A stretch of 64,000 bases of DNA from the NCBI GenBank assembly GCA_020284085.1, contig JACEVL010000278.1, forward strand, positions 1-64,000. Reading direction: 5' to 3'. The notes beneath the pieces were generated by a model. The model made no database searches, was not told the DNA's origin, and worked only from the letters and a program-made list of their open reading frames with translations. Position numbers and translations under genes: made by a program. Shown here piece by piece: positions 53,747-64,000 of the stretch (positions are counted from its first letter, which is position 1; each line of letters starts with the position of its first letter). The stretch comes from Aporrectodea caliginosa. Its lineage: Eukaryota > Annelida > Clitellata > Crassiclitellata > Lumbricidae.

Positions 53747-54957
53747 CAGTGGTACTGGAGGCCCCTCAAAGCCTTACTCGAGGCCCCCAATTATCCCATT
53801 AACTTTGAAAAATACACTGCAAACGAAAGCAAACGAGAACGACCGAGCGTCAAGTCTCTTTAACCAAGCTCTTTTACTGACAACAGAAACAGCTAAGTCA
53901 ACAAAGTACTCATGCATGGCATTGATACTCTAGTTCATGTCTGCGAATCGTTCCAATAGATCGCCATAGTTCAGCTTTCGGCAGTTTCACTTTCAATCGA
54001 AATCATTGCCAGTGATGCTAACCTGCTGCTGAGCATAGTGGAACGAGTAGGTGATGTTTTAATTAGCTTGAAGCATAATATGCTGAAGCTGTGCACATCA
54101 CTAGCCATTGTCTCTGGGATAGTCAGAAGAATCATCAGTGCAATTGACAGATTTGGGTAAAAGTTCATTCACATAAAGGTACTGTAGAAAGTCCAGTGCT
54201 GTTGTCAGCTGACTGTCTCCATGAAAGACTGCAACGAAACGTTAAAACTTAATTAGAAATTCATTTGTTTCTACATGTCCCATCTTCTCGTAGAAGTAAA
54301 CAATGTTTTTGCAGCTGAACTGTGTTATACATTTTGATGAGTGTGTCGGTACGACAGAAATCCAAAAATGCTGTTCCAATCCTTGATCTGCTGGAACTGT
54401 GACTGAACTGACACCAGCGCCTGAGCCAGAAGTTTGAAAAAAAATCTGCTTTAAATCGTTGTTTGGGTGTAAATTTATCCATTTCACATTGCACATTTGT
54501 AGTCAAAATGCGCTTTTTACACAGGTTTCTTGTTTCAAAGAAAGTGGTGTTCACCTCCAGATCTTCTGCAATTTCCCGTGCACTTGTAATAGCAGACTCA
54601 AACCCGGTTTCACGATATCTCTGTATATAGATGGGAAGTCTTCAATGGCCTGTAATTCACGTTCCAGCATATCAATTGCAAACTCTGGTGACTGCATCAT
54701 TTTACTCGTCTTATTGATTTGGAACAAGATATTATACCACGCCACAACGCAGATTATAAACGTATAGGAAGCAATATAATTTACTACAAAACTCGCTTCA
54801 GGCGCCATTCCTCCATAATTGTTATTATTATTTAGTGTGTGTGTTTGAGAAACAAACAGTCACAAATAGGCATAATGAACAGCTAAATTTGGAGGCCCCT
54901 TACAAACTGGAGGCTCCCCTCAGCCGGGAGGTTCGGGGGGCCCTAGCACCGGCACTG
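53747..54957 (-). mobile_element. hAT transposon, decayed, in the PTP intron
   Basis: ATTGCAGA lies at both 53739-53746 and 54958-54965, an 8-bp target duplication. The left end CAGTGGTACTGGAGGCCCC and the right end, reversed, CAGTGCCGGTGCTAGGGCCC are hAT-like imperfect inverted repeats. A second GAGGCCCC-type repeat lies about 30 bp inside each end. It sits in the intron between PTP exons 53433 and 56760. Confidence 0.9.
53940..54810 (-). pseudogene. hAT transposase remnant
   Basis: The minus-strand frame YPNLSIALMILLTIPETMAS continues into FKLIKTSPTRSTM and SRLASLAMISIESETAES. This is the hAT C-terminal dimerisation domain (family pattern: ...FSKLKLIKxYLRSTM...RLxxLAxLSIE). The usual SAERSFS is degraded. 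An upstream minus-strand frame (54808 leftward: LERELQAIEDFPSIYRDI) belongs to the same protein. The zinc finger and catalytic core are not readable, and stops abound. Confidence 0.75.
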
Positions 54958-55097
54958 ATTGCAGATAACTTAATGTGTTGTTCAATAAACACTAACAAAT
55001 ATTAGAGATAAATGGCAAAATCACCGTTTAGATGCAACTGTGAGCGGAAAGTCGATGACTGAACGAACAACTTATTGGAAGACATTGAAAGAGAATG

Positions 55098-55577
55098 AGT
55101 AGAGTGACGCGGTAATTTTTCCCGCAGTGTAACCGTGGTAAATAACACGGTAATGGGAATAACAATTTCGATTTTACTGCGGTAATGGGTATTTCTATCG
55201 CGGTAATTCCGCAGCAATGAAGAATTTGCCGACGATAAAACCGCGGTAATGGTAACTATTATAGCTCTATATCATAATTATTCTATAGCCTACACACTGC
55301 ATAGACTATATTGCAAACTTCGATAAGATAATCTGTGTTCTGTGTGTGTTTTATAAACCCAATCAGCAATACAAATAGTTTTATAAGATAAAAATTGTTT
55401 TATTTTAATTGGTGAAAACTTTTTGCAGGGAATATGATGTAGTCCTGCGAGGATGGAGTGGGGATGGGGAGAAAACCTGAGGGGATGGGACAAACCATTG
55501 GGGGATGCGATGGGGATGGGGAAACGTACCTTTGGCGGGGCGGGGATGAGGAAGAGATTGTCTCCCCGCGTCACTCT
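55098..55577. mobile_element. MITE with AGAGTGACGCGG ends and internal GCGGTAATGG repeats
   Basis: The left AGAGTGACGCGGTAATTT is mirrored at the right end as AGAGTGACGCGGGGAGAC (reversed). The left part carries repeated CGCGGTAATGGG motifs and the right part GGGGATGGGGA motifs. Flanks GAGAATGAG / CTAATGAGG partly match, suggestive of an imperfect hAT-type duplication. No coding capacity. Confidence 0.55.
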
Positions 55578-55684
55578 CTAATGAGGAGGACGGCCTCTGC
55601 AGACAAATGATACAGACGCCATTCGTCCAGCAACTTCCACCCTACGGAAGTGACTGGGGAAGCGGTGAATAAGAACGTTATTGT

Positions 55685-56180
55685 CAATCAATCAATCAAT
55701 CAATCATAAAATTTATATAGCGCCTCTTCAAGGGCTCTACTCAGAGGCGCTCCCAAGCCAGGCCTGATCATACAGAAAAGTCTTCAATTGGGCGTAGAAG
55801 GAAGCCGAGTGAATGCGAGGAGATAACCGAAGGAAAGATGGCAAGACATTCCACGCTGTTGGACCAACAACAGAGAATGCTCGGCGCTGCATAGTAGCAG
55901 TGCGGGCATGTGGAACCAAGAAGTCACCCCGAGAAGAGGAACGGAGGGCTGAGCGACCCTTAAGAGAAGAAGAGAGAGTGAGGATGGTGCACAAGTAGCG
56001 AGGAGCTGAACCCAAGACGCTTTGCCAGACGAGAGAGCAGAGCCGATATAGGATACGCTGCCGGAGGGGAAGCCAGTGTAGAGTATGATGCATGTAGGAG
56101 GATACGCTACCACAGCGAGGAATAGAACCAACAAGGCGCGCCGCAGACCGAAAGACCCTCTCAAGGCAGGACATAGCTTA
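55685..56180 (-). mobile_element. CR1/L2-like LINE 3' end, intact C-terminal frame, (GATT)n tail
   Basis: A minus-strand 145-codon frame: ERVFRSAARLVGSIPRCGSV, HTLHWLPLRQRILYRLCSL, RSSSRGDFLVPHARTATMQR, RAFSVVGPTAWNVLPSFLR. The 3' end shows GGGAGCGCCTCTGAGTAGAG ... GAGGCGCTATAT and GATT repeats (55687-55706). The frame is unbroken, so this is one of the younger copies. It lies antisense in the PTP intron. Confidence 0.88.
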
Positions 56181-56759
56181 GTAGGCCGTGATCAAACATC
56201 GATGAATGCACGAGTCATCCTAGGTAATGCCAAACAGTCACAAATTATGCTGCGGCGATGAGCAGCAGTAGCCTAAGAACATCACGAATCCTCGATGTTC
56301 ACTTGCCAATGTTCACTTGTTCTTTCGTAGCGCATTTAGGCATATTTGAGTTATAAACTTCACAGAGTTCCACATGTACACAGACTGGATGTTTATTGCT
56401 TAGACGCACGTTCCATAACGAAATATAGAAAAGTCTCCATAATTTCGATTCCAAATGATGTCAGCCAGTGATTCGAATAATTATCATCAAATCGTTCCAT
56501 CTCACTCACCATCTGTAGTCTATGTCTTGTTAAGCTGACTTCTTTGCCTCACAGTCCCCCACTAAACGCGTTTATGATGGATGAGATCACATGGAAATCA
56601 ACTGTGGAAAAAATTATAAGTTTAAGTTCTTGTTTTTAAACATCTTTGGTATGGTATCCGCTTGTAAGTGCACTAGTGCAGGACATTCTTATGAAAATGT
56701 CTCAGATGCCGAAATTATATAGCGCTATATTGGAAATTGAAATTGTGACTGCATTACAG
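56181..56759. other. Intronic sequence before the third PTP exon
   Basis: Nothing recognised apart from the splice acceptor GCATTACAG at its end. Confidence 0.5.
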
Positions 56760-56894
56760 GACCAGTATATTTTCGTATACTTGGCGATTGTTGAAGCATA
56801 TATGGTTGGAGAAACAGCTTCATCTATCTCAGAGTTTACAACAAAATTAACATCCAAGAAAAATCTGAAAGCGAAAATTGGAAAAGAATATCAG
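56760..56894 (+). CDS. PTP exon, end of D1 and linker
   Basis: DQYIFVYLAIVEAYMVGETA follows QTE of the previous exon exactly as in other PTPs (QTEEQYxFIYxxxxEA). It continues SSISEFTTKLTSKKNLK and ends EYQ before GTAAAT. 135 bp, phase 0 both sides. This is the last helix of D1 plus the D1-D2 linker. Confidence 0.88.
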
Positions 56895-57534
56895 GTAAAT
56901 AGATTTTTCATGTACCTCATGATTGCTAATTTTATGTCATGGAACGAGAAATCAACTCATTGATAAACAGAGACCCCAGGTTACAAGAAAGACAATGACT
57001 AACTTTCCGCTGTTAATCGGTTTAACAAATAAGCTGACATTCAAGGTATTGTGTGCTGTAAGTTCAAGCATGCAAAAGAAAGAGAAAAATTCGAACGAGC
57101 TAAACGATTATCAGTTCTTTTAGCTTGTAATAATTTATAGGAAAATCGTCCAGTTTGTATCAATCATTAATAGCAAACAAAAATATTTCATGACTTTAAA
57201 CTTTTGCTATGGTAGGCCTATTGAGCATGTAGGCGCCAGGTCCCTATTAGAATTTATCTGCTTGGAAATGAGCTTTGGTTACATAAAGCTGTGATTAATG
57301 TCTTGTGCATTATACCAATATCGCTTTTGAAGTGTGCAGATAATAGCTTAGGATAACAGTCGCAAGAAGGAATATTCATGACATGTGCACTTTATATTAA
57401 ACCTATTCGCTTCAGAGGCTTTCCTTGACCAGCCGTTTTATTATACTTTTAATGTCAGCATGTCTTGTTTATTTCATGAAAATAAGTCTAAATGAATATG
57501 ATTCCTGTCTACTGCATCTCAATATTTTTAATAG

Positions 57535-57628
57535 GCATTAGAGAAGATGAAGTCGTACTTAACAGATGACGACAAATACGACGCGCTGCTACCCATCAAT
57601 TTGAAGAAAAATCGAGAGACAGTGCCAG
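57535..57628 (+). CDS. PTP exon, start of second phosphatase domain (D2)
   Basis: ALEKMKSYLTDDDKYDALLP then INLKKNRETVP. The KNR motif marks the start of a phosphatase domain. Acceptor TTTTTAATAG, donor GTGCCT (weak), 94 bp, phase 1 out. The next D2 exon (expected YINA block) was not identified between here and 61296. Confidence 0.75.
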
Positions 57629-58259
57629 GTGCCTTATTAACACTTTTCTATTCCCAATTTGTCGTCGTATTTCTCTTTGACTCATAATTCTATTACTACT
57701 ACAGCTTAACGAATATTTTCAGCTTACCTTAAAGAGGATTTTTGAGAACTGCCAAACAAACCTGTTTCAACGCTTTTGTCAGGTACTTAGAAGGCGCTAA
57801 AGTAAGTGTATAATATATACATTTATATACCCTGTTACTTCTGTCTCCTTCTATATTGCCCTCTTCATCTCCATGTTTTTCATTCATAATCAACAATAGG
57901 CCTATACTGTATTATTTATTATTAATGAATTTATATTGCGGCTTATAGAAAAAACTATTGCACGGTCACACTTGAAGATATGGGACAGCCTAGTGACTAC
58001 AAATAATGAAAACGTTAAGTTCTGTTGGGTTTAAATAGCAGGAGTATGTGAGTTTTGTTTTTCGCCTTTGTTGTCCATATGCCATGCTCTTATCTTTCTG
58101 TCGCTAGTTTGCAGTTCTCGTTACATCTGTAGAGTGCTAAACACAATCAAACCATTTTACTAATGGATCATTATAAGTTGCTTTTAAAACAGGTTACTAG
58201 ATTTTTGCGTGTTATCAAATTATCAACTGTTCCTTTAAAACTGGAACATACACACAAGC
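57629..58259. other. PTP intron, unassigned part
   Basis: No exon or repeat identified; TAGGCCTA at 57897. Confidence 0.4.
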
Positions 58260-59645
58260 CTTAAAAATAGCAAAGGTGTTCCCTATATATTTAAAAAAGG
58301 GCAAAGAGACGAAGTTTCAAACTACCGACCTATAACGAATAGGTCAGGAGAAACATTGGTTCTTCCTTTTTTCTCCAAACTGTTTGAAAAGGCCATGCTT
58401 TTGCGCCTTAATAATTATATCACCAAATTTGATATTCTTTTCACCTCTCAACATGGATTTCAATCTGGCCATTCAACATTCATGCCACTTCTAAGTATGC
58501 AAGATAAAATTTCAGCTGCAATTGATAATAATGAGTACTCTTTAGGAATATTACCTGGCCAAAGCCTTTGATACCAGGTATTAGGCCTATTGATCATGGC
58601 ATTCTACTAAAAAATTATCTATTCATGGAATTCGAAATACTCAACTAAACTGGTTTAAAAGCTACTTAGAAAAAAGAATGCAATTAGTAAGCTGCAACGG
58701 TATTAAGTCTCCTCTGAAACCAATTAGATACGGTGTTCCTCAAGGCTCTATCCTAGGCCCTTTATTGTTTATTTTGTACATTAACGACCTTCCCAATGTG
58801 TCTCCTGGCCTATTCTTTATATTATTTGCAGACGAAACTAATATTTTTAACTCTCACTCTTCAATAGAAGCACTAATTAATCATACAAACACTGAACAAG
58901 AGAAAGTAGCTGAATGGTTCCAATCAAATAAGTTAACCCTTAAGCTGGATAAAACAAATTACATTCTCTTTAGATCATATAAAAAATCCCTTCCTACTTC
59001 ATTTCCAAATTTATGCATCACTCAAGTTCAATCATCAAAGTTTCTTGGAGTTTATGTCGACCAGCACTTATCCTGGAAGAAGCATCTATTTAATATTTCA
59101 ACTAAAATTGCTAAAACATAGGAATTCTCACACGCATAATTATCTCGAATCCTCCCATCACAGAACCGATGGTCTTTAGCCTACTACACCCTCATACACC
59201 AATACATAACGTATTGCAATATAGTTTGGGCCTCGGCATATAAGTAAAATCTTTCTAAGCTTCTTATCCTCCAAAAACGGGCTGTTAGATTTGTTGCAAT
59301 AATTCCATATGGAGTCCGTACAAAAAGTGAATTTTTAAGCTTGAAATTATTAAAACCTGATCAGAAAAGGCAAGTTCAAATTGGGATATTTATGTACAGA
59401 TATACCCATCATCAATTACCACGAACCTATAGAGATTATTTTCAACCCAAAACTAATATTTATGACCGCTGCTCGAGAAATTTAAATCCATTCTATACTC
59501 CCTTTGCCCGTACTAATATTAGACTTGCATCAATGTAATGTGCTGGACTAAAGATCTGGAACAGTATCCCTCCTGGTATTCTCTCATGGCCTTGTCTACA
59601 GCTATTTAAACGGGAGCTTTCAACCCACATTCAACTAGGAGTGTA
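58260..59645 (+). mobile_element. Non-LTR retrotransposon (CR1/Rex-like group) in the PTP intron
   Basis: Frames joined: LFEKAMLLRLNNYITKFDIL, FTSQHGFQSGHST, then (after stops) VSCNGIKSPLKPIRYGVPQG and SILGPLLFILYINDLPNV (motif B), ILFADETNIF (catalytic FADD changed to FADE), QSNKLTLKLDKTNYILFRS, QSSKFLGVYVDQHLSWKKH, and C-terminal RNLNPFYTPFARTNIRLAS. It differs from the other LINEs here and lacks their 3' hairpin. The altered catalytic site and stops make it dead. Confidence 0.85.
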
Positions 59646-61295
59646 ATACATTCTTATACAGCAGACTAAAAACCCTTGAGAATTTACTACCAAAACACCT
59701 AAATCTGGGAGTGCGCGCTGGTTTTTGTTCGTTACGCCTTGGAAATGTACTTTGTTTCATTACTTTTGTTCTTTTATTTCTGTTTGTTCTGTGATAGATT
59801 GATAGTTAAGAATTTATTGCTTAGTATTTTACTTCACATAGTTGGCCGAATGGCCGTGATGCATCTTTTCAACTTAATTGTCTCCGGTGGCCCTGGCTAG
59901 CGGGACCTTCGGCCCCTTTGGGTCTCTTGTGTAAACCGACAAAACTTGTAAAAACCTGATGTGATTACGACACGTACTGAGTTGATTTCCAAATAAACAT
60001 GTTATGTTCTTGTTATTTAAATTCAGTCATTGAAGACTTCCAAGTGTATTTTTAATTAAGAATCCATGATGCTTGTTACTCAAAAATATACTCTTCAAAT
60101 AGGCCAATCTATTGAATTTTGTAGAAATTCAACATATTCGGAGGAAAGCATTTGGTTTGGTGGCGCAAGATTATTTTGTAATAATAGAGTCGTAGTTTCT
60201 TTATCATTTATTGTCACAGTACTTCGTTCACTGTAAACAACCATGTGCAACCTAAACATTTTCGTTACAACCACTCCACATATGACCCGTTTCTAATATG
60301 CGTCTCATGTCTGAAGCCATGCATTTTGCTACTTTGAAACAAAGTATAATATCTTTTATTTGTTTATTTCTAGCAAGGTCTTTGTTATGTGTCTTATCTG
60401 TTTTCTTTATACTCACTTTCTCCAAGATAGCAAGTCTTACTGAAGGCCCAACTTGGCTGGGAAAACGAGATATCACACTTGATTCTGTCCATCTAGGAAT
60501 AATACTTATCTCAACACCAATTTGTAACAATGATAAACCTCACTGTAGGATTGTTATGCTTACGTTTACAATTCGACATCGAAATAATTTTTATATTATG
60601 CACATTTTAGCAAGCTGTAGTCAAGTGTCTATTGCCACTAGAGAGAAAGACAGAGACGATTATATAAATGCTGTTTTCTGCCAAGTAAGTTGCAACTAAT
60701 ATGAATTACTTGTGTAAATGGCAAACTGGCGTTTTAAATTTAAAAGGAGCGTTGGCTTATCTCTATACATTCTAGGTAAATAGTTTGTTTTCGTTGAATG
60801 TTGAATTAAATAAGCAGCACAACAGTGTATGAATGAAGCGAGTCAGAATCGGGTACAGTGATCAGTCATTACGACTGACAGAAATAGATATACAATTATC
60901 AGATAACATTGGTGTTTCGAGAAGCTGAAAAAGATAGGGGCAAGGTTATCTTTTGTATTGGCCAGCGACGTATTCACGCTACTAAGCCGCTCATCTTTTA
61001 GTTGACCTTATAAACTTTTGGTAGGCCTAACAGCATTTACTGCTTAGTAAATATGTCTAGGTATTTTCAATGCTTTTCACAATTAGTTTAATTGCATATA
61101 GAAATTTACTGACGTTTTGCAAAAACTTTAAACATAGTTCTTGTCCTAAATGAAAATGCGACCATTTAAAACCGCGTAAAATTTGTGTGACCTTAACTAG
61201 CCTTATAGCCTATAAAATCTGTGTGACCTTAACTACCCCAACATATAACTTTTAACCTGGATGAATTTATGCACCTTAGAGTTTCCATTTCAAAG
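59646..61295. other. PTP intron, unassigned
   Basis: A 133-codon plus frame (60298-60699) and its antisense have no recognisable domain and no good splice context. TAGGCCTA at 61022. No exon supported. Confidence 0.4.
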
Positions 61296-61402
61296 AAGCC
61301 TATATCCAAACACCGATGCCATTGCCAGAGACAGTCGTGGATTTCTGGAACATGTGTTCGGATTACAACTGCCAGTTTGTGGTTGTACTGGATGAGGACA
61401 AT
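61296..61402 (+). CDS. PTP exon within D2
   Basis: AYIQTPMPLPETVVDFWNMC then SDYNCQFVVVLDEDN before GTATGA. This matches the FIATQAPxPxTVxDFWRM...NCxxIVML region of PTP domains. The acceptor is CCATTTCAAAG (or GAAG three bases on). Gln-Thr-Pro replaces the usual TQAP or TQGP, and Leu-Asp-Glu replaces the T-D/N motif, as in diverged D2 domains. Confidence 0.78.
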
Positions 61403-62084
61403 GTATGAATTATAAATTTATGACTTACACAAACGATGCAAACAGCTTCAGTAGTAAATTAGAATAAACAACTTAATTTTTACATTTACACGATTTACTA
61501 ACTTTCACTGATTAATGATTATATGAGACTAAATCTGTTGCAGAAAAATCAACTGTTAGCCTATGTGTGGAATGGCTATTTATTGTATACAAAAACCTAA
61601 AATTTGGACCTTCATAAATGTTAACTCTGCTACGCAAACTTATGCTTAAATAAAATATATATAGTCCCAAATTTGATATGTAAATGGTAGATATTTTTAG
61701 TGTCCAGATTTCATTCCATCTCTGAACGAGCCACTTGCCTATCCAGTATCTTGACTAGTTTATTACAAAGCTAGAGTAGATCAATAATGGGAAAATAGCA
61801 ATACAATAGATCAGTGATAAATTAGAACTTCCAACCTATTTACCTTTACACGGTAGGCCTATACTAACTTTCACTGATTATTTTCTAGCCAAAATCTGTG
61901 GCTAGAAAGTCAACTGTTTCTGTCTGGAATGGTTATTTACTGTACAAACAAATCAAATCTAAAATTTTAACGTTTTAATTAGACCTTCATAAATTTAAAT
62001 TCTAGTTACGCAAACTTATGCTCAAATAATATTTAGTTAAAAATTTAATTTGTGAATGGTAAAATACTTTTATCTTCCCATATA
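61403..62084. other. PTP intron, unassigned
   Basis: AT-rich. Two similar stretches (61490-61640 and 61850-62000: TTTACACGATTTACTAACTT / TTTACACGGTAGGCCTA, and CTAGAAAGTCAACTG-like) suggest a diverged duplication. TAGGCCTA at 61854. Confidence 0.4.
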
Positions 62085-62435
62085 CTATTACCGTTATCCT
62101 CAAACCTAATCCTCATTCCTTGCGCTCTGCTGATCGACTTGACCTTTTTGTTCCTAAGACTGGGACTGCCTTTGCCCAACACCGGGCGTTTGCTGTTGTG
62201 GATCCATTCTCCCGAAGGTCAGTTCAGCCTTTCCTTTCGCAAGGCGGCGATATTTAAAATTAGCTGCAGTAGGACGCTGCAGGGTGACTGATGTGATGTT
62301 ACCGAGTTAAATTCGGCTTCACTGTTTTCTAGGCGTTTCTTTTTCCTCCGGGGTTTCCGAATTCTGAGAGCACCTCTAAATAGTTAGGCTATTCTGCGAA
62401 AGGCGCTATGTAAGATACGATGCGATGCGATATAG
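62085..62435 (+). mobile_element. CR1/L2-like LINE 3' fragment with (GATGC)n tail
   Basis: A frame gives SLRSADRLDLFVPKTGTAFA and HRAFAVVDPFS, the LINE C-terminal signature. It then loses frame and ends with GAGAGCACCTCTAAATAG ... AAAGGCGCTATGTAAGATAC and GATGC-type repeats (about 62414-62432). Bases 62206-62291 are repeated exactly at the window end. Confidence 0.8.
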
Positions 62436-63249
62436 GCCTACGATAAGATTATCTGTTAGTACTCATCCGTACAGTTTCTAATTGTTAATTAATTTGGTAA
62501 CGTGGGTATAGGGATAAATTTTGACCGATACTTCTCAGTAAACAATGTATTAATCTAGATATTTATTTCATTACTATAGGCCTATATTTGAATAATTCCT
62601 TCGATATTCAGCCTGGTCAAGTTTTGAAAATTAACATGAGACGAAAATAGCTAGGCTGACTGAAATGTAGAACTTGCAGACAATTAACCCTGTCTTGAAC
62701 CTTGTTATATATTTATAAGTAGCCAGGGCAACGCTTTTAGGACTGGAAATATATGTTGCATACATAATTAGAAGTTAAATTCGAGTTAAATAGTCAAAGT
62801 TTCAGTCGACAAGTTAAGGTGTTTCAGATTTGCAGATGGAAAATAATCGCGAGCCACATAGACTCCTTTGAGAGCTATTGTCGTTGACTCTGGTAATGAT
62901 GCATAAAATAACAAATAATGTACCGGTAGTGTGTTTGTTTATGGCCAATATTGAATTAAATTTAACCTAATGGAGCTAAGTCATGTGTGTGACATTAAAA
63001 TATGAAATATATGAATGTGCAAACTTCATAGTAAGCCTTGGCTATAATAATGTTAACGGCAGAACAACAGAAGTAACTCGATGCATACATTGATAAGAAA
63101 CAGTTAAGTGAGCGTTACTTAGCGTTTAGTTTCCAATTGAAAGCAAGTTTAAAGCTTTAGTCAAAATGTGTATATTCACATAATAGACCGAATTATTATT
63201 TTAGTTTATTAGTGTGCTTCGGGTATGCTTTTCTTCTTTCTTCTTTTAG
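62436..63249. other. PTP intron, unassigned
   Basis: No exon or repeat identified; TAGGCCTA at 62577. Confidence 0.4.
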
Positions 63250-63398
63250 GAGATTGGAAACACTGTAACAGTTGCAGTCATAAGCTCTATGAGAAATGGA
63301 TTATTTGATAATAAAGATATTCTGTCCCTATACAGTGTCATGAGAGCAAAATGTTCAACAGAACAGCAGTCAAAGACTCCAGTAGTTGTTATGTGCAG
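63250..63398 (+). CDS. PTP exon in D2, degenerate WPD region up to the pseudo P-loop
   Basis: After TTCTTCTTTTAG: EIGNTVTVAVISSMRNGLFD, NKDILSLYSVM, then KTPVVVMC, with two bases of a split codon before GTATGT. The exon is laid out like the D1 exon at 52243 (same end phase, ending at the P-loop Cys). There is no W-P-D: the loop reads M-R-N-G-L, and His before Cys is Met. D2 is therefore expected to be catalytically inactive. The gene continues past the window. Confidence 0.78.
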
Positions 63399-63914
63399 GT
63401 ATGTTCTTCTTGTGGGGTGCAAAAGGGAATAGTGGAGTGTATAATGTGTATCTGTTAATTATTGTAGCAACTTTAAATAACCTGTCAAAGTAACTGAAAA
63501 ATTGACAGCATTTGGGCGATTCATCTCGTCAATCAGTGACTGGTCAATTTTAGACAAATACGATAAGCAAGTTTTCAATGCAGTAGGCCTACAATTGCTC
63601 AATGTCAATTCATTGTTAAATACGTATCTTTGGGATTAAACCTGGATTGTACAAAAACCATGCTGCATCCATAATACCATAAGCAAGAACGGCTTACCCC
63701 AGCAGTAGAAGAACAGCCGGAGATCAGCATGTTACTATGATTACTTGGGTGCTGCTGCTGTCAAAGACAAGCCATTCTCAAGAATGAATCGATTTACATG
63801 AATACCGTAAGTAGGCTAATGAAATACATAAGGCTTAGAGGAGGGGTGTTTGTGAATGGTAACACTGCGGCACAAAGAGCAGTAGATCAGCATGGACGCT
63901 GATCGATTCCCGCT
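63399..63914. other. PTP intron, unassigned
   Basis: TAGGCCTA at 63584. The next exon was not reached. Confidence 0.4.
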
Positions 63915-64000
63915 ATTCTCCCGAAGGTCAGTTCAGCCTTTCCTTTCGCAAGGCGGCGATATTTAAAATTAGCTGCAGTAGGACGCTGCAGGGTGACTGA
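63915..64000 (+). mobile_element. LINE fragment, exact repeat of 62206-62291
   Basis: 86 bases identical to the LINE fragment 1.7 kb upstream, from ATTCTCCCGAAGGTCAGTTC to the window edge. It continues outside the window. Confidence 0.8.

Noticed and set aside
57720..57780. Candidate PTP exon after TTTTCAG at 57716-57722
   Set aside because: The phase required by the preceding exon meets a stop after seven codons.
60252..60699. Plus-strand 133-codon frame and antisense 92-codon frame as a PTP exon or gene
   Set aside because: No phosphatase motif, no convincing splice sites, no other recognisable domain.

Overview
This looks like intergenic and intronic DNA from an animal nuclear genome, most likely a marine invertebrate. 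The sequence shows AT-rich noncoding DNA, genes split by GT-AG introns, receptor-type protein tyrosine phosphatase (PTP) exons, a GT92 glycosyltransferase, a tRNA-derived SINE, and many CR1/L2-like LINEs. It also carries a Ty3/gypsy element of the Gmr1 type, a type described mainly from marine animals. I cannot name the species, and deuterostome versus lophotrochozoan is unresolved. No prokaryotic operon, CRISPR array or rRNA gene is visible.

Host genes are few. (1) 6893-8287 (+): a long exon of a GT92 (DUF23) glycosyltransferase. (2) 26577-27635 (-): an intact, apparently single-exon type II membrane protein of 352 residues that looks like a GT-A fold glycosyltransferase. (3) 52243-63398 (+): at least six exons of a tandem-domain PTP. 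They carry the WPD loop, the split catalytic loop HCSSGVGRTG, and a second domain that looks catalytically degenerate. The gene runs off the right edge and its 5' exons were not found.

The rest is mostly mobile DNA, much of it nested. 0.7-2.5 kb: a TAA-duplicating element with a Tc1-like element inside. 3-6 kb: CR1/L2 3' ends. 6.1-6.6, 34.7-35.2 and 45.7-46.2 kb: three short elements with 8-bp target duplications that share one interior but have unrelated terminal inverted repeats. 9.4-12.5 kb: MITEs, a LINE, a SINE and an odd transposon-protein remnant. 14.8-25.9 kb: consecutive insertions of a TTAGGG-ended transposon family, separated by TA-type microsatellites; the largest copy holds a foldback of about 3.7 kb with a LINE in its loop. 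27.9-29.4 kb: a FLYWCH-MULE. 30-38.8 kb: LINE fragments. 38.8-42.5 kb: a 5'-truncated gypsy element with integrase before reverse transcriptase. 43.9-52.2 kb: a perfect palindrome, a foldback MITE, a local duplication, SINE copies and another TTAGGG-ended element against a CATA microsatellite. 53.7-55.6 kb: a hAT element and a MITE. 55.7-64 kb: LINEs in and around PTP introns.

The most notable observations are the microsatellite-bounded TTAGGG transposon series, the shared-core/different-ends MITE family, the Gmr1-like pol gene, and a strong excess of the palindrome TAGGCCTA. Coding calls come from reading motifs by eye. No database search was possible.
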